DNA of 64,000 nucleotides from Spirosoma radiotolerans (GTDB taxonomy: Bacteria; Bacteroidota; Bacteroidia; Cytophagales; Spirosomataceae), in contig NZ_CP010429.1 of the NCBI RefSeq assembly GCF_000974425.1, positions 4,573,501-4,637,500 on the forward strand. Reading direction: 5' to 3'. A program made the position numbers and the translations under genes. The notes beneath the pieces are model-generated. The model made no database searches. It was not told the DNA's origin and saw only the letters and a program-made list of their open reading frames with translations. This document shows positions 43,192 through 52,039 of the stretch, in pieces (the first letter of the stretch is position 1; each line of letters starts with the position of its first letter).

Positions 43192-44592
43192 TTAGCGGGG
43201 CCCGCGCTGGCGTTCGCCCCCGCCGTTGCCTCGTTGTGGCTGCTCCTGACCATGAGGCTGAAACTGGTTTTGTCCACCCCGATTTTCCTGCATCCGTTGG
43301 AAATTCCCGCCATCACTACGGCCAGCAGGAGCCGATGGAGCGCTTGGCATACTGGGCGAACCTGAGTTGCCTATTGAACCCGGCCGATCAGCCCGATCGA
43401 ACGTCCGGTTGGGCTGCTGTTGAAACCCACCAGGCTGCGCTTCACCTCTCGAATTACCACCGGGCTGAAAGTTGCCGGACGAGGGCATACCACGGCTAGG
43501 CTCAAAGCGGTTTGAGGGCGTTGGGTTTGGGCTGGCTACAGTTGGAACAGGACTGCTTAGGCTTCCACTTCGGTCTGCCGGGGCGCTGTTGTTGTAGCTT
43601 CCCCGACTAGAGCCCCCATTGTAATCCCGGCTGGGTGCGCTGTTATTACCATTGTTGTTGCCATAATCGGGGCGACTAGGTGCATTGTTTCCATTGTAAT
43701 CCCGACCAGAAGTAGTGTTATTACCGTTGTAGGAGTTGTTGCCTCCATACGTTCCCCGGCTGGAACCATTGTTATTGTTGTAATTCGGACGGGGCGAATT
43801 GTCAAACCGATCGTTACGGTCATACCGATCATTGCGACCATAGTTTTGTCCATATCCCGACGGCTGACCGCCCGGCCGATAGAACCCTACCGATCCGTTA
43901 CCAACTACCGAACGCCCGGGACGATCCAGTGGGTCAATGCGGTATACGGGTACACTGCGTCGGGTTATTCGCTCAATTTCTCCCCGGTTCGGTCCGTACA
44001 CATAAGCCCGGTTGTTCGACCGATATATATTATTGATGATGGTCGTATTCTGGTAGATGTTTACCACGTTCGGTCGGGCCACCCGGTAGCTATATAGATA
44101 AGGGCTGGTGATGTATACCTGCGGAACAAACGTCCAATAGGGAGCGGGAATGTTTATGTTGACATTAATATCAAAGCCAGGTCCCAATGGCGCCCAACCA
44201 TAATACCCACCACCCGACCGCCATGATACCCAGGCAGGCCCCCAGTCGCTGCCTGGCACCCACGCCCAGCCATACTGATTGTCGAAATACCAGCGACCAT
44301 AGTGAAAGGGCGCCCATCCCCAGGGGTAGTCGGACACCCAGGTATTGCCAAATTCAGTTACAATCCAGTGTCCGTCGGTCGCATAAGGCTGAAAATCCTG
44401 CCCGACATTGGGTATCCAGACAGAACCATAGGCTGGGCTCGGCACCCACTGTCCATAAGGGGCCAGTTCATTATAAAACGTTTGAACGGGAACGCTGATC
44501 CCCGGTTGAGCCGTAGCTTGCTGGGGCAAAAATGGTTCAAAAGCGAGTACCGCTATCAAGCCAAGCAGGTTAATTGTTTTCAGGATACTCAT
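43192..44592 (-). CDS. W-rich secreted protein, DUF6600/YXWGXW type, with Asn/Gly-rich tail
   Basis: A 466-residue exported protein. ATG 44592 gives a signal peptide (MSILKTINLLGLIAVLAFEP, then a cleavable region). Residues about 35-140 have dense aromatic repeats: YGQWVPSPAYGSVWIP, DYPWGWAPFHYGRWYFD, YGWAWVPGSDWGPAWVSW and YYGWAPLGPG. The second half is low-complexity, rich in Asn, Gly, Ser, Arg and Pro, with NNNNGSSRG-like runs, and is probably disordered. Known relatives are envelope proteins of unknown role. In-frame alternatives upstream to 44679 would precede the signal and are unlikely. Confidence 0.82.
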   Translation of the reverse strand: MSILKTINLLGLIAVLAFEPFLPQQATAQPGISVPVQTFYNELAPYGQWVPSPAYGSVWIPNVGQDFQPYATDGHWIVTEFGNTWVSDYPWGWAPFHYGRWYFDNQYGWAWVPGSDWGPAWVSWRSGGGYYGWAPLGPGFDINVNINIPAPYWTFVPQVYITSPYLYSYRVARPNVVNIYQNTTIINNIYRSNNRAYVYGPNRGEIERITRRSVPVYRIDPLDRPGRSVVGNGSVGFYRPGGQPSGYGQNYGRNDRYDRNDRFDNSPRPNYNNNNGSSRGTYGGNNSYNGNNTTSGRDYNGNNAPSRPDYGNNNGNNSAPSRDYNGGSSRGSYNNSAPADRSGSLSSPVPTVASPNPTPSNRFEPSRGMPSSGNFQPGGNSRGEAQPGGFQQQPNRTFDRADRPGSIGNSGSPSMPSAPSAPAGRSDGGNFQRMQENRGGQNQFQPHGQEQPQRGNGGGERQRGPR

Positions 44593-44693
44593 GACGATTG
44601 GTCGTTTTCTGCCGCGTACTGAAACACGTTGACGATTAGACGCATCTGCCCCCGAAACGTTTAACGTACGAGTAAACAAACTTTGTCCTGTTC

Positions 44694-44730
44694 TAAAAAC
44701 AATACCCGTCTGATTTGTTCAAGCGGGTAT
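44694..44730 (-). terminator. Intrinsic terminator after the MscS gene
   Basis: On the minus strand ATACCCG, a 15-nt loop, CGGGTAT, then TGTTTTTAG. It lies 86 nt after the MscS-like stop. Confidence 0.6.
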
Positions 44731-44815
44731 CATCGAATGTGTTGTCGTCCTTGTATTGGCAGTTACTAGTAACCACAAGTCAGGTTTACTATCGGCTGTC
44801 CATTTTCAAGCGCTC

Positions 44816-45697
44816 TTAATCTTCATTGGTAATGAACATTTTCGGTTTGGGGGCTTCGATGCCATCTTTCCCAAACTGCCGGGCAATGTTTTCGAGCATG
44901 TAATAATAGGTATCCCAATAATTTTCGCTTTTTGTCCAGACGCGTACGTCGTACTCCCGCGAATTAGGCGTCAATTTAGCAATCAGAACATCGTGTTCGC
45001 GGTCTTTCAACGCAAACGGGCAAGCCGCAACCACCTTCACAATGGAGGCTCTGGTCGCATCGATATCATTCTGACTGCCTACGCCATAAACTTGATCGAC
45101 CCGGATAACCCCTCGGGTGCTGATATTAGTAATCGCGGATGTAGACAGTGGACCATTGGGCAAAATAATCGTTTTATTATCGAGTGTCACCAGCGTAGTA
45201 TCGAAAATTCGGACCGCTTCAACATTCCCCGTAAATCCTTGCGCGACAACTAGATCACCAACGCGAAATGGCTTAAATGTTAAAATCAGTACGCCACCGG
45301 CAAAGTTTGCCAGGCTCCCCTGAAGGGCCAGACCAACCGCCAGCCCAGCGGCACCCACAATGGCAACAAATGAGGTGGTCTGGACGCCCAGCGTGCTGGC
45401 GATACTGAGCAATAGCAACACGCGTAACACTCCATTGACCAACGACAGCAGAAACGGCTGTACGTCCCGATCAACGTGCCGTTTGGTCAGCATGGAGGAC
45501 AGTACTTTTACGATCCAGCCAATGAGCCAAAGGCCGACAACAAGGGTTAAAATTGCCAGTAGTATACGACCACCATAAATTGTGGCAAATGACAGCACCT
45601 GGTCATACGTGCGCTCCATTCTATTCTGTGCCTGTTCCATACGTGTAGGATTAAATATTTGGTTGGCATCAGACGTAAATAATTGCAAAAGTAACAT
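44816..45697 (-). CDS. Small-conductance mechanosensitive channel, MscS family
   Basis: A 293-residue inner-membrane channel. Three hydrophobic helices are seen (about 42-67, 82-103 and 108-133). The pore helix has GAAGLAVGLALQGSLANFAGGVLIL, with the alternating Gly/Ala pattern and the conserved LQGSLxN. The cytoplasmic beta domain follows with FRVGDLV and LDNKTIILPNGPLSTSAITN. MscS channels open on membrane tension and release osmolytes during hypo-osmotic shock. The ATG at 45697 is used; an internal ATG at 45640 is a possible alternative. Confidence 0.93.
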   Translation of the reverse strand: MLLLQLFTSDANQIFNPTRMEQAQNRMERTYDQVLSFATIYGGRILLAILTLVVGLWLIGWIVKVLSSMLTKRHVDRDVQPFLLSLVNGVLRVLLLLSIASTLGVQTTSFVAIVGAAGLAVGLALQGSLANFAGGVLILTFKPFRVGDLVVAQGFTGNVEAVRIFDTTLVTLDNKTIILPNGPLSTSAITNISTRGVIRVDQVYGVGSQNDIDATRASIVKVVAACPFALKDREHDVLIAKLTPNSREYDVRVWTKSENYWDTYYYMLENIARQFGKDGIEAPKPKMFITNED

Positions 45698-45742
45698 TGC
45701 CAGAAGTCGGTTACGTTACCTTTACTGATGTTCGCGGCTTAG

Positions 45743-46693
45743 CTATAGCCAGTTTTTACGTCGGAATATCCAGACCGTCAGGGCCGACGACAAGACCATC
45801 ATGGCCAACGCAAACACGTAACCGTATTTCCAATGGACTTCGGGCATTTCATCGAAGTTCATGCCCCAGATGCTGGCCAGCAACGTTGGCGGCAGAAAGA
45901 CCAGCGATACAACTGTAAAAATCTTAACGACCCGGTTTTGCTCCAGGTCGATCAAACCGAGATAGGTGTTCTGCAAAAACTCCAGTCGCTCAAAAATAAA
46001 GTTGGTATGGTCAATTAGGGAGTTGATGTCTTTTATCAGCGTTCGGAGCCGTTGTTGCTCAACTTCATTAAACCAACCATCCGAGCGGATCATAGATGAT
46101 ATAACCCGCTGTTTATCAACCACATTCTCCCGGATCGACATGGTCAACTCCTGGTAATCGTTGATATTGAGCAGCATCTCGCGGTCGAGGTTTGCGTCGA
46201 GGTCGAGCATGCGATTGATCGCTTTTATTTCGCCCGATACCATTTCAATCAGGTCGGCATCCGAATCGATACGGGATTCAAAAATAGAAATCAGAATCTG
46301 TGCGCCATCATTGAACAGCGCCCGACGCGACTTGATGCGCTTCACTGTATCGGCAAATGCTTTCAAATCAGCATTCCGGTACGTAAATAACGTATCGTCT
46401 TTCAGCAGAAAACTCACCGGTACGGTCACATAACGATGCTCAGCATCGGGCACCAGGAAGTTGGAGTTCGCAATCAAAAAATCGTCCTCTTCGATATAAC
46501 GAGAACTGCTTTCAATTTCGAGCTGCTCCTGCTGACTCAGGAAATCAACATCGAATTTCTCTTCTACTCGCTTAATTTCGACGGGTGTCGGGTTTTGAAG
46601 GTCTACCCAGAGCGTCCGTTCAGTATTGGAGAAGGAATCAATATCTCGGATTTTTCGGACGGACGTTGCGTCTTGTTGAAAGATACGGATCAT
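45743..46693 (-). CDS. corA: Magnesium/cobalt transporter CorA
   Basis: A 316-residue transporter. The large cytoplasmic N-terminal domain (to about residue 255) is acidic and helical. Two C-terminal membrane helices follow: FTVVSLVFLPPTLLASIWGMNF, with the selectivity GMN motif (preceded by Trp in place of the usual Tyr), then the periplasmic loop DEMPEVHWK, then a second helix ending in the basic RRKNWL. CorA forms pentamers and takes up Mg2+. It stands after the HlyD gene on the same strand with an 80-nt gap. I see no functional tie to the export island. Confidence 0.95.
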   Translation of the reverse strand: MIRIFQQDATSVRKIRDIDSFSNTERTLWVDLQNPTPVEIKRVEEKFDVDFLSQQEQLEIESSSRYIEEDDFLIANSNFLVPDAEHRYVTVPVSFLLKDDTLFTYRNADLKAFADTVKRIKSRRALFNDGAQILISIFESRIDSDADLIEMVSGEIKAINRMLDLDANLDREMLLNINDYQELTMSIRENVVDKQRVISSMIRSDGWFNEVEQQRLRTLIKDINSLIDHTNFIFERLEFLQNTYLGLIDLEQNRVVKIFTVVSLVFLPPTLLASIWGMNFDEMPEVHWKYGYVFALAMMVLSSALTVWIFRRKNWL

Positions 46694-46773
46694 AAAGTCG
46701 AGAGCAGAAGTTACGGTCGCGAAGTTCGCAGAAACAATCGGACTGCCGAATAGCTTTTCGCTTATTTCCTCAC

Positions 46774-48069
46774 TTATTGCCCATTCCCCACTTTTCGAAT
46801 CTGGTAGAACAGCTTTTCGAGCAGACGACTGTCGTTGGTAATGATTTCAGCTGATGCAGCCATTCCGGTTTTATAGGCTAGTTGTTTTCCGTAGGTCGTT
46901 TGCAGCCCGGTTGGCAGGAGTACCTTGGTCAGGAACACGCTATCTTTGAGCGAGACATCGGCAATCCTGGCTATGCAACCCCGTACCGCTCCAAACTCCT
47001 GATAGGGGTAGCCTGCAAATTTTATCAGTACCGACTGCCCAACGGCCACCTTTCCCGAATTTTGCTGTGGAATACGGACTTCGCCGTAGTAATCGGTGCT
47101 ACGTGGAGCCACGTAGAATATCTCCTGATTTACAGCAACGGACTGATTTTCCTGCAACATTCCCTGAAAGGAAACGCGTCCATTTACAGGAGCAGTCATT
47201 ATGTATTTAAGTTTCCAGCTATCAGCAGCACTTTGCAGCGTGTTTAGTGCCTGTAAGAATTTATCGCGTTCTTCGGCCACCTGCTTGTCTAACTCCAGAA
47301 TTTCTTTCTGCTTGGCCCGTTGAGCTGTTAGGTTACTGATCAGAGCCGAAGCCGTTTGCTGATACGGCAGTTTACGAGCAATATTTTTACTTTCTTCGCG
47401 GGTTAATTCAAGCGGTGCAATGACTTTATCACGAGCCAACTGCGCCTGAATATCGTAATCTTGCTGGGCCAGCGCCATGTCGCGCGCCTGAATTTGATGC
47501 TGGGTTCGTAAATTGTCGGCCAATAGCGTTAGATCAACGATTTCCTGTTGGAGTAACCTCTTTTTCTGGCTGTAAAACCCATTGGCCAGATATGCCCTCA
47601 ACTGAATATGGGCCTGTTCGAAGGTTTGATAGGCATTTTGCAGTTCGCCAAGTTGGCTATAAGACGAGAGCGTCAATAGGTTTAAAGCCTCCAGATGCCC
47701 GCGACTGGCCAGCCCCCAGGCTTTACTTAGTTCTCCTGAAAGTCGTACTACATCGGCATGGTTGGCCGTACTTTCGAGATAAGCTAGTTGATCGCCCGAC
47801 CGAACAAGCTGCCCATCCTGCACCAGTAACCGAACCAGCTTCCCATCTGTACGAGTCAAAACTGCTTTGGGTGCGTTAGTCGATGTCAGTTTGAACGACG
47901 CGTGTATCAGATCAGGATAATGCACTAGCCAGGCACCAGCGAAAATTAAGGCAACAACCAGCAGCACAACCAGAATACCCCAGCGGAGCAACCAGGTTGG
48001 CGAACGCGCCATAAGCTCCTGCACCTCCTCAGAACGGAGTTCGGTAAAGTAGTCAGAACGGGGATTCAT
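46774..48069 (-). CDS. HlyD family secretion protein (membrane fusion protein)
   Basis: A 431-residue periplasmic adaptor. A short cytoplasmic N terminus is followed by one membrane helix (about residues 29-49, LRWGILVVLLVVALIFAGAWL). A split lipoyl/beta-barrel region (LTRTDGKLVRLLVQDGQLVRSGDQLAYLES) surrounds a long helical hairpin (about 110-285), and the barrel then continues with APVNGRVSFQGMLQENQSV and GEVRIPQQNSGKVAVGQSVLIK. Such adaptors link an inner-membrane ABC exporter to an outer-membrane channel. The C39-type exporter gene ends 43 nt upstream, so the two form one secretion machine. No TolC gene is present. Confidence 0.93.
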   Translation of the reverse strand: MNPRSDYFTELRSEEVQELMARSPTWLLRWGILVVLLVVALIFAGAWLVHYPDLIHASFKLTSTNAPKAVLTRTDGKLVRLLVQDGQLVRSGDQLAYLESTANHADVVRLSGELSKAWGLASRGHLEALNLLTLSSYSQLGELQNAYQTFEQAHIQLRAYLANGFYSQKKRLLQQEIVDLTLLADNLRTQHQIQARDMALAQQDYDIQAQLARDKVIAPLELTREESKNIARKLPYQQTASALISNLTAQRAKQKEILELDKQVAEERDKFLQALNTLQSAADSWKLKYIMTAPVNGRVSFQGMLQENQSVAVNQEIFYVAPRSTDYYGEVRIPQQNSGKVAVGQSVLIKFAGYPYQEFGAVRGCIARIADVSLKDSVFLTKVLLPTGLQTTYGKQLAYKTGMAASAEIITNDSRLLEKLFYQIRKVGNGQ

Positions 48070-48112
48070 TTGATTAAAATAATTTACAGGATTTTGTCAT
48101 GCAGACGGAAAA

Positions 48113-50527
48113 CTAAACGCTCAGCTCCAGTTGATTCTTCACCAGTCGCCAGTAGTCACCCCGTTTGGCTACAAGCTCGTCATGAGTGCCCACTTCTGTG
48201 ATAAGGCCTTTTTCCAGCACAACGATCTGGTCGGCATGACGAACGGTGCTGAGTCGGTGTGCCACGATTACGACAGTACGCTGGGGTTGGCTTTGTCTAT
48301 TATTTGGCCCACTACCCTGGAAAAACTCATTCAGATTCTGCACAATCGTGGCTTCGTTATTGGCGTCTAATGCATTCGTTGCCTCATCGAAAAAAATGTA
48401 CTGTGGATCTTTATAAACCGCCCGCGCAATTAAAATTCGTTGCCGCTGTCCCTGACTAATGCCGCTACCTTCGGCCCCGATTTTGGTATGTAATCCTGAG
48501 GGCAACGAGTCGACAAACGTGCGTAGGTTGGCTACCTGTACGGCATGGTCTAGTTTCAGGGCATCAATTCGCTCGGCACCCACGGCAATGTTGCGGGCAA
48601 TGGTATCTGAAAACAGGAAGCCGTCCTGCATGACAACTCCGCACTGGCTTCGCCAAAACGCATGACCAATGTTTCGCAAAGCAGCTTCCCTCACTCTTAT
48701 TTCACCCTTTGTTGGCTCGTAAAACCGCAAAAGTAATTTAAGTAAGGTAGTTTTGCCGCTGCCGCTCATGCCCACAATGGCGGTAGTTTTGCCATAAGGG
48801 ATAGCTAAGTCTATACCATGCAAAACAGGTTCATTGCCAGCACCGGGATACTGAAATGATAGGTTGTTCAGGTACAGACCACTTGCTTCGGGTAGCGTTG
48901 TAGCTACGGGGCGATCAATAGGCTCTTCATCCTGTAAGGTGTGAATTTCGTTGAGTCGTTCGAGACTAATTTTGGCATCCTGTAAACTCTGTACAAACCC
49001 AATCAGTTGCTCGATAGGGCTATTTAGTTGACCAATGATCTGTTGCATTGCCAGCATTGCCCCCAACGACAATTGCCCGTTGATAACCGATTGTGCTGCA
49101 AGAAAAGTGATGAAAATATTTTTACCCTCGTTGATGGCAAAAGCCCCTGCCTGCTGATACTGGCTTAGCGCCATACCCTTCATTTGCAGACGAAATAGCC
49201 GGGCCTGCAAGCGCTCCCACGCCCAGCGCATGGGCCGCTCGGCTCCAGCCAGCTTGATCTCCTGCATACCCTGAATGAGTTGCACCAGACTACTCTGGTT
49301 TTTTGCCGACACATCGAAGCGTTTATAATCCAATTTCCGACGTTGCCGCAAAAAGAGCATCACCCAGCCAATATAAAGCACACTCGACGCCATAAAAATG
49401 CCAAATATGCTCAAATTATACATGGCCAGTACCACCCCAAAAACAAGCAGATTAACCATCGAAAAAAGCACCGATAAGGTTTGTCCAGTCAGGAAACTTT
49501 CGATACGATGATGGTCGCCGATGCGCTGCATGATGTCGCCAAACTGCTTACTGTCGAAGAACGACACGGGCAACTTCATAAGTTTGATCAAAAAATCGGA
49601 CAGGATGCTGAGGTTAACACGGGTGCTGATGTGCAGCAGAGTCCAGCTTCGAATAAACTCGACCGACAGCCGCCCGGCCATCAGCATGAGTTGCGCCCCC
49701 AGCACCAGATATACAAATGGCAAATTCTGCGTATTGACGCCCACATCCACCACCGACTGGGTCAGAAACGGGAACAGCAATTGCAGCCCACTCCCAACGG
49801 CCAGTCCCAGCGCGAGTTGCACCAGCAACCGTTTATACTGCCACAAATAACTGAACACCCGCTCGAAACTATAGGCCGTAGCAGTTTCATCCTCCTGCTC
49901 AAAAAATGCGGGCGTAGGCTCCAGCAACAGCATAACCCCCTCATTCCTGCCGTCGGTCTGGGACGACAACCAATGCTCACAAAACTCCTTTGCTGTATAG
50001 GTTACTAACCCTTTGGCGGGGTCGGCTATATAAACAGTACCCTGGCGTGTGGTAGGCCGTGAATTGGTTTCTTTAGTTGGTGGCGATGCGATCCATCTAG
50101 TAGGCGGAAAGACAATTTCGCTTTCTTTATCACTAAAATCAAAAGAGACTAGTTTAGGCTGTACGTCATTGTCAAATTTATGAACTTTAGGTGGTTTTCG
50201 TCCTCCTTTAATGCGACTCATCCAGCCTCCATTTGCTCCTTTTATGTCGTAAACCACCACAAAGTGGTTCTGATCCCAATGAACAATACAGGGCAATGGT
50301 GCCTCGGTAGCTAACTTCTCGAAGGGAATCTTTATGCCCATCGTTCGAAAACCAATTCCCTCAGCCGCTTCCGAAATACCCAGTAATGAAACGCCCTCCT
50401 TCCCAATCTGCGATTTCTCCCGTAAGGTTTGCACCGTATATGAACGACCATAGTGCTTAGCCACCATTCGCAAGCAAGTAGGGCCGCAGTCCATTTGATC
50501 GAGTTGAGTATAATAGGGAAATTTCAT
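48113..50527 (-). CDS. Peptidase-containing ABC transporter (C39 + ABC)
   Basis: An 804-residue exporter that cleaves double-glycine leaders and exports the cores. The C39 peptidase has the catalytic Cys14 in MDCGPTCLR, His88 in DQNHFVVVYD and Asp169 in YIADPAKG. His and Asp are about 81 residues apart instead of the usual 16-20, owing to an inserted charged segment (about residues 95-160). Six membrane helices follow (about 230-510). The ATPase has Walker A GMSGSGKTTL, Q-loop VMQDGF, signature ISQGQRQR, Walker B YIFFDEATNALD and switch VAHRLST. Two precursors with matching GG leaders lie upstream on the same strand. Confidence 0.95.
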   Translation of the reverse strand: MKFPYYTQLDQMDCGPTCLRMVAKHYGRSYTVQTLREKSQIGKEGVSLLGISEAAEGIGFRTMGIKIPFEKLATEAPLPCIVHWDQNHFVVVYDIKGANGGWMSRIKGGRKPPKVHKFDNDVQPKLVSFDFSDKESEIVFPPTRWIASPPTKETNSRPTTRQGTVYIADPAKGLVTYTAKEFCEHWLSSQTDGRNEGVMLLLEPTPAFFEQEDETATAYSFERVFSYLWQYKRLLVQLALGLAVGSGLQLLFPFLTQSVVDVGVNTQNLPFVYLVLGAQLMLMAGRLSVEFIRSWTLLHISTRVNLSILSDFLIKLMKLPVSFFDSKQFGDIMQRIGDHHRIESFLTGQTLSVLFSMVNLLVFGVVLAMYNLSIFGIFMASSVLYIGWVMLFLRQRRKLDYKRFDVSAKNQSSLVQLIQGMQEIKLAGAERPMRWAWERLQARLFRLQMKGMALSQYQQAGAFAINEGKNIFITFLAAQSVINGQLSLGAMLAMQQIIGQLNSPIEQLIGFVQSLQDAKISLERLNEIHTLQDEEPIDRPVATTLPEASGLYLNNLSFQYPGAGNEPVLHGIDLAIPYGKTTAIVGMSGSGKTTLLKLLLRFYEPTKGEIRVREAALRNIGHAFWRSQCGVVMQDGFLFSDTIARNIAVGAERIDALKLDHAVQVANLRTFVDSLPSGLHTKIGAEGSGISQGQRQRILIARAVYKDPQYIFFDEATNALDANNEATIVQNLNEFFQGSGPNNRQSQPQRTVVIVAHRLSTVRHADQIVVLEKGLITEVGTHDELVAKRGDYWRLVKNQLELSV

Positions 50528-50580
50528 TAAAGTGGTGGCTTTGTTTACTGTTTTTTAGTCTTTAATTTAACAATTCCACC

Positions 50581-51039
50581 TCATTGTCTTAATATATATG
50601 TCGAAGGTATATCTGACATAGCTTCTGACCAATTTGTATGAATTGAACTATCCAAGGTACGGCTATAGAGTAGCAAGCTATATACACCATAACTTCTTAA
50701 CCGCGAACTCTGTATAGAACGGTCAACAGCGTATTCAACCCAACCTCCATTGTATTTAATGACACGATAAAACTCTTTTTTGTAAGAACGCCATATTTCC
50801 TTTTTATCATCAACATAGCCCCAAATTTCTTTTTTAAGAACTAGTTTCTTTTCACCATTAAAATAACTAACTATCAAATATTTACTAAAAGATCCCCTTG
50901 ATACAATTAGTTCAATTTTGTTTGTGGTATCTGGCTCAATAAGTATATCTTGGCTTTTTTGTAACAATCTCCATTGTGCATTTACAGCATTACAAAAAAT
51001 AAGGCCTCCTATTAAAGCAAAAACTTTCAGAAAATTCAT
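50581..51039 (-). CDS. Secreted protein of unknown function in the peptide-export island
   Basis: A 152-residue protein with a clear signal peptide (MNFLKVFALIGGLIFCNAVNA, cleaved before QWRLL). The mature part is beta-rich, with charged and aromatic strands (KIELIVSRGSFSKYLIVSYF, KKEIWRSYKKEFYRVIKYNGGWVEYA). I recognise no family. It lies between precursor peptide 1 and the exporter gene, on the same strand, and is AT-rich like the precursors. A role in protecting the producer or helping release the peptide would suit its position, but nothing in the sequence proves it. Confidence 0.7.
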   Translation of the reverse strand: MNFLKVFALIGGLIFCNAVNAQWRLLQKSQDILIEPDTTNKIELIVSRGSFSKYLIVSYFNGEKKLVLKKEIWGYVDDKKEIWRSYKKEFYRVIKYNGGWVEYAVDRSIQSSRLRSYGVYSLLLYSRTLDSSIHTNWSEAMSDIPSTYILRQ

Positions 51040-51187
51040 AATATACTTTTGTTTAAAGGCAAAAATAAGTACACAAAATCTATAGTACTCTCATTATACC
51101 TCTCTAGTCCAAGAAGTTCAATAAGAGTACTACAAAAAAATACCGCAATAACTAGTTTAATTTATTCTTTAGGGAAAAGCTTGCAAT

Positions 51188-51457
51188 TCATAGGCAATAC
51201 TGACCTTTGTTGCAGCTCGCTTGCCAATGATTATCATTTTGAAAATTAATCATTGACTCATCACCAGAAAAGCGGTACGCATTATCATTTGAATCAGTAC
51301 AACACCATCCATTAGTGGAAGGAGTATATCCGTCGCGTCCATTGTTATCAAGCCAATTCTGTAGAGATTCTGGTTCATATATATCCCCACCCTTGACAAC
51401 TCTCATTTGCTCTTTGGAGAGCTGGTTACCTGCAAACTGCATTAATATTTTTTTCAT
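51188..51457 (-). CDS. Double-glycine leader precursor peptide 1
   Basis: An 89-residue precursor. The 24-residue leader MKKILMQFAGN-QLSKEQMRVVKGG ends in Gly-Gly and matches the leaders used by C39 peptidase-type exporters in this phylum. The core after GG has 65 residues, acidic and Asn-rich, with four cysteines: WCC, ASC and QYC near the end. It shares the spaced motif CTxSNxxxYxxxGDxS with the second precursor. The likely product is a secreted small peptide with two disulfides, possibly glycosylated. Function (bacteriocin, signal or other) is unknown. Confidence 0.85.
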   Translation of the reverse strand: MKKILMQFAGNQLSKEQMRVVKGGDIYEPESLQNWLDNNGRDGYTPSTNGWCCTDSNDNAYRFSGDESMINFQNDNHWQASCNKGQYCL

Positions 51458-51493
51458 AATTGAAAAATGTGTTTAAATGAAATGATTGATATA

Positions 51494-51715
51494 TTATGAT
51501 TCGGCCAAATCCGTTTTCAGATGCCAATCGTTGATCGGCGGTATTACTACTCGTTTACGCTTTCTGGTCAAAGGGCGATTTGCTAATAGCCTGACTATTT
51601 TTTGTTTAATTTTTACTGGAGTTTCGTTTCGTAAATTTCCATAAAAACCCCACCCATTCGCTACCATCCGGGCGGTATTGCCGGGATGGTCTGCATCCAA
51701 GTTCAGCGGATAAGA
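51494..51715 (-). pseudogene. C-terminal remnant of a second glycosyltransferase gene
   Basis: The frame beginning at SYPLNLDADHPGNTARMV and continuing to DWHLKTDLAES matches the last 70 or so residues of the intact glycosyltransferase encoded at 52803-54137 (AYPLNLTADHPGNTARMV to DWQPKMDLAKSK). The upstream 370 residues are missing. Homology stops abruptly near 51715, where an unrelated frame runs into it. An ATG at 51700 could give a 68-residue product, but it would lack the catalytic core. The stop-to-precursor gap (36 nt) matches the intact copy (33 nt), so a whole cassette was duplicated. Confidence 0.85.
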
Positions 51716-51941
51716 CCAACCTATTAGCTCCTTTTTGTAGCGTTAATTTATCCCCAAAATAGTCTTCAAATTCTAGCTCATTATTACTATTCCCAGTAGT
51801 TAAAAGCACTACAACTGAATCTAGGAATAGAGCCTTTCGCGTCAAGGAATTAGCACTTTTACCCTCGACAATAGGTTGTTGATTTCTATAGCTAAAGAAG
51901 GCTATAATTAGTACTAAATTACTTACTGTAACTATCTTTAT
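51716..51941 (-). pseudogene. Truncated membrane-anchored frame, unknown origin
   Basis: An open frame of about 75 codons joins the glycosyltransferase remnant out of frame. It reads like the start of a membrane-anchored protein: a hydrophobic VTVSNLVLIIAFFSY, then a hydrophilic part including KSANSLTRKALFLDSVV and NNELEFEDYFGDKL. The first codon after the upstream stop is ATA; the only usual start is a TTG at 51845, after the hydrophobic segment. It looks like a lost N-terminal part of a gene fused by deletion to the remnant downstream. I cannot name the family. Confidence 0.45.
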
Positions 51942-52039
51942 TTAATTTGAGTTACTAGCCGCCCAATAGTAGGTGACTAGTAAGGTTTAGTTTAGCAAGA
52001 AGCACAACACTAATATGACTTCGCTCCGTAAATGTCATA

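Noticed and set aside
43557-43853. Met/Thr-rich frames overlapping the low-complexity tail of the W-rich protein
   Set aside because: The pattern comes from the repeated Asn/Gly codons read in another frame, not from a gene.
49481-50008. A 175-codon plus-strand frame opposite the C39 exporter gene
   Set aside because: Antisense to conserved transporter coding sequence. Its Gln/His-rich composition is typical of a shadow frame.
46774-50527. Type I toxin (RTX) secretion system
   Set aside because: The exporter has an active C39 peptidase with all three catalytic residues and lies with GG-leader precursors. No RTX repeat protein is seen.
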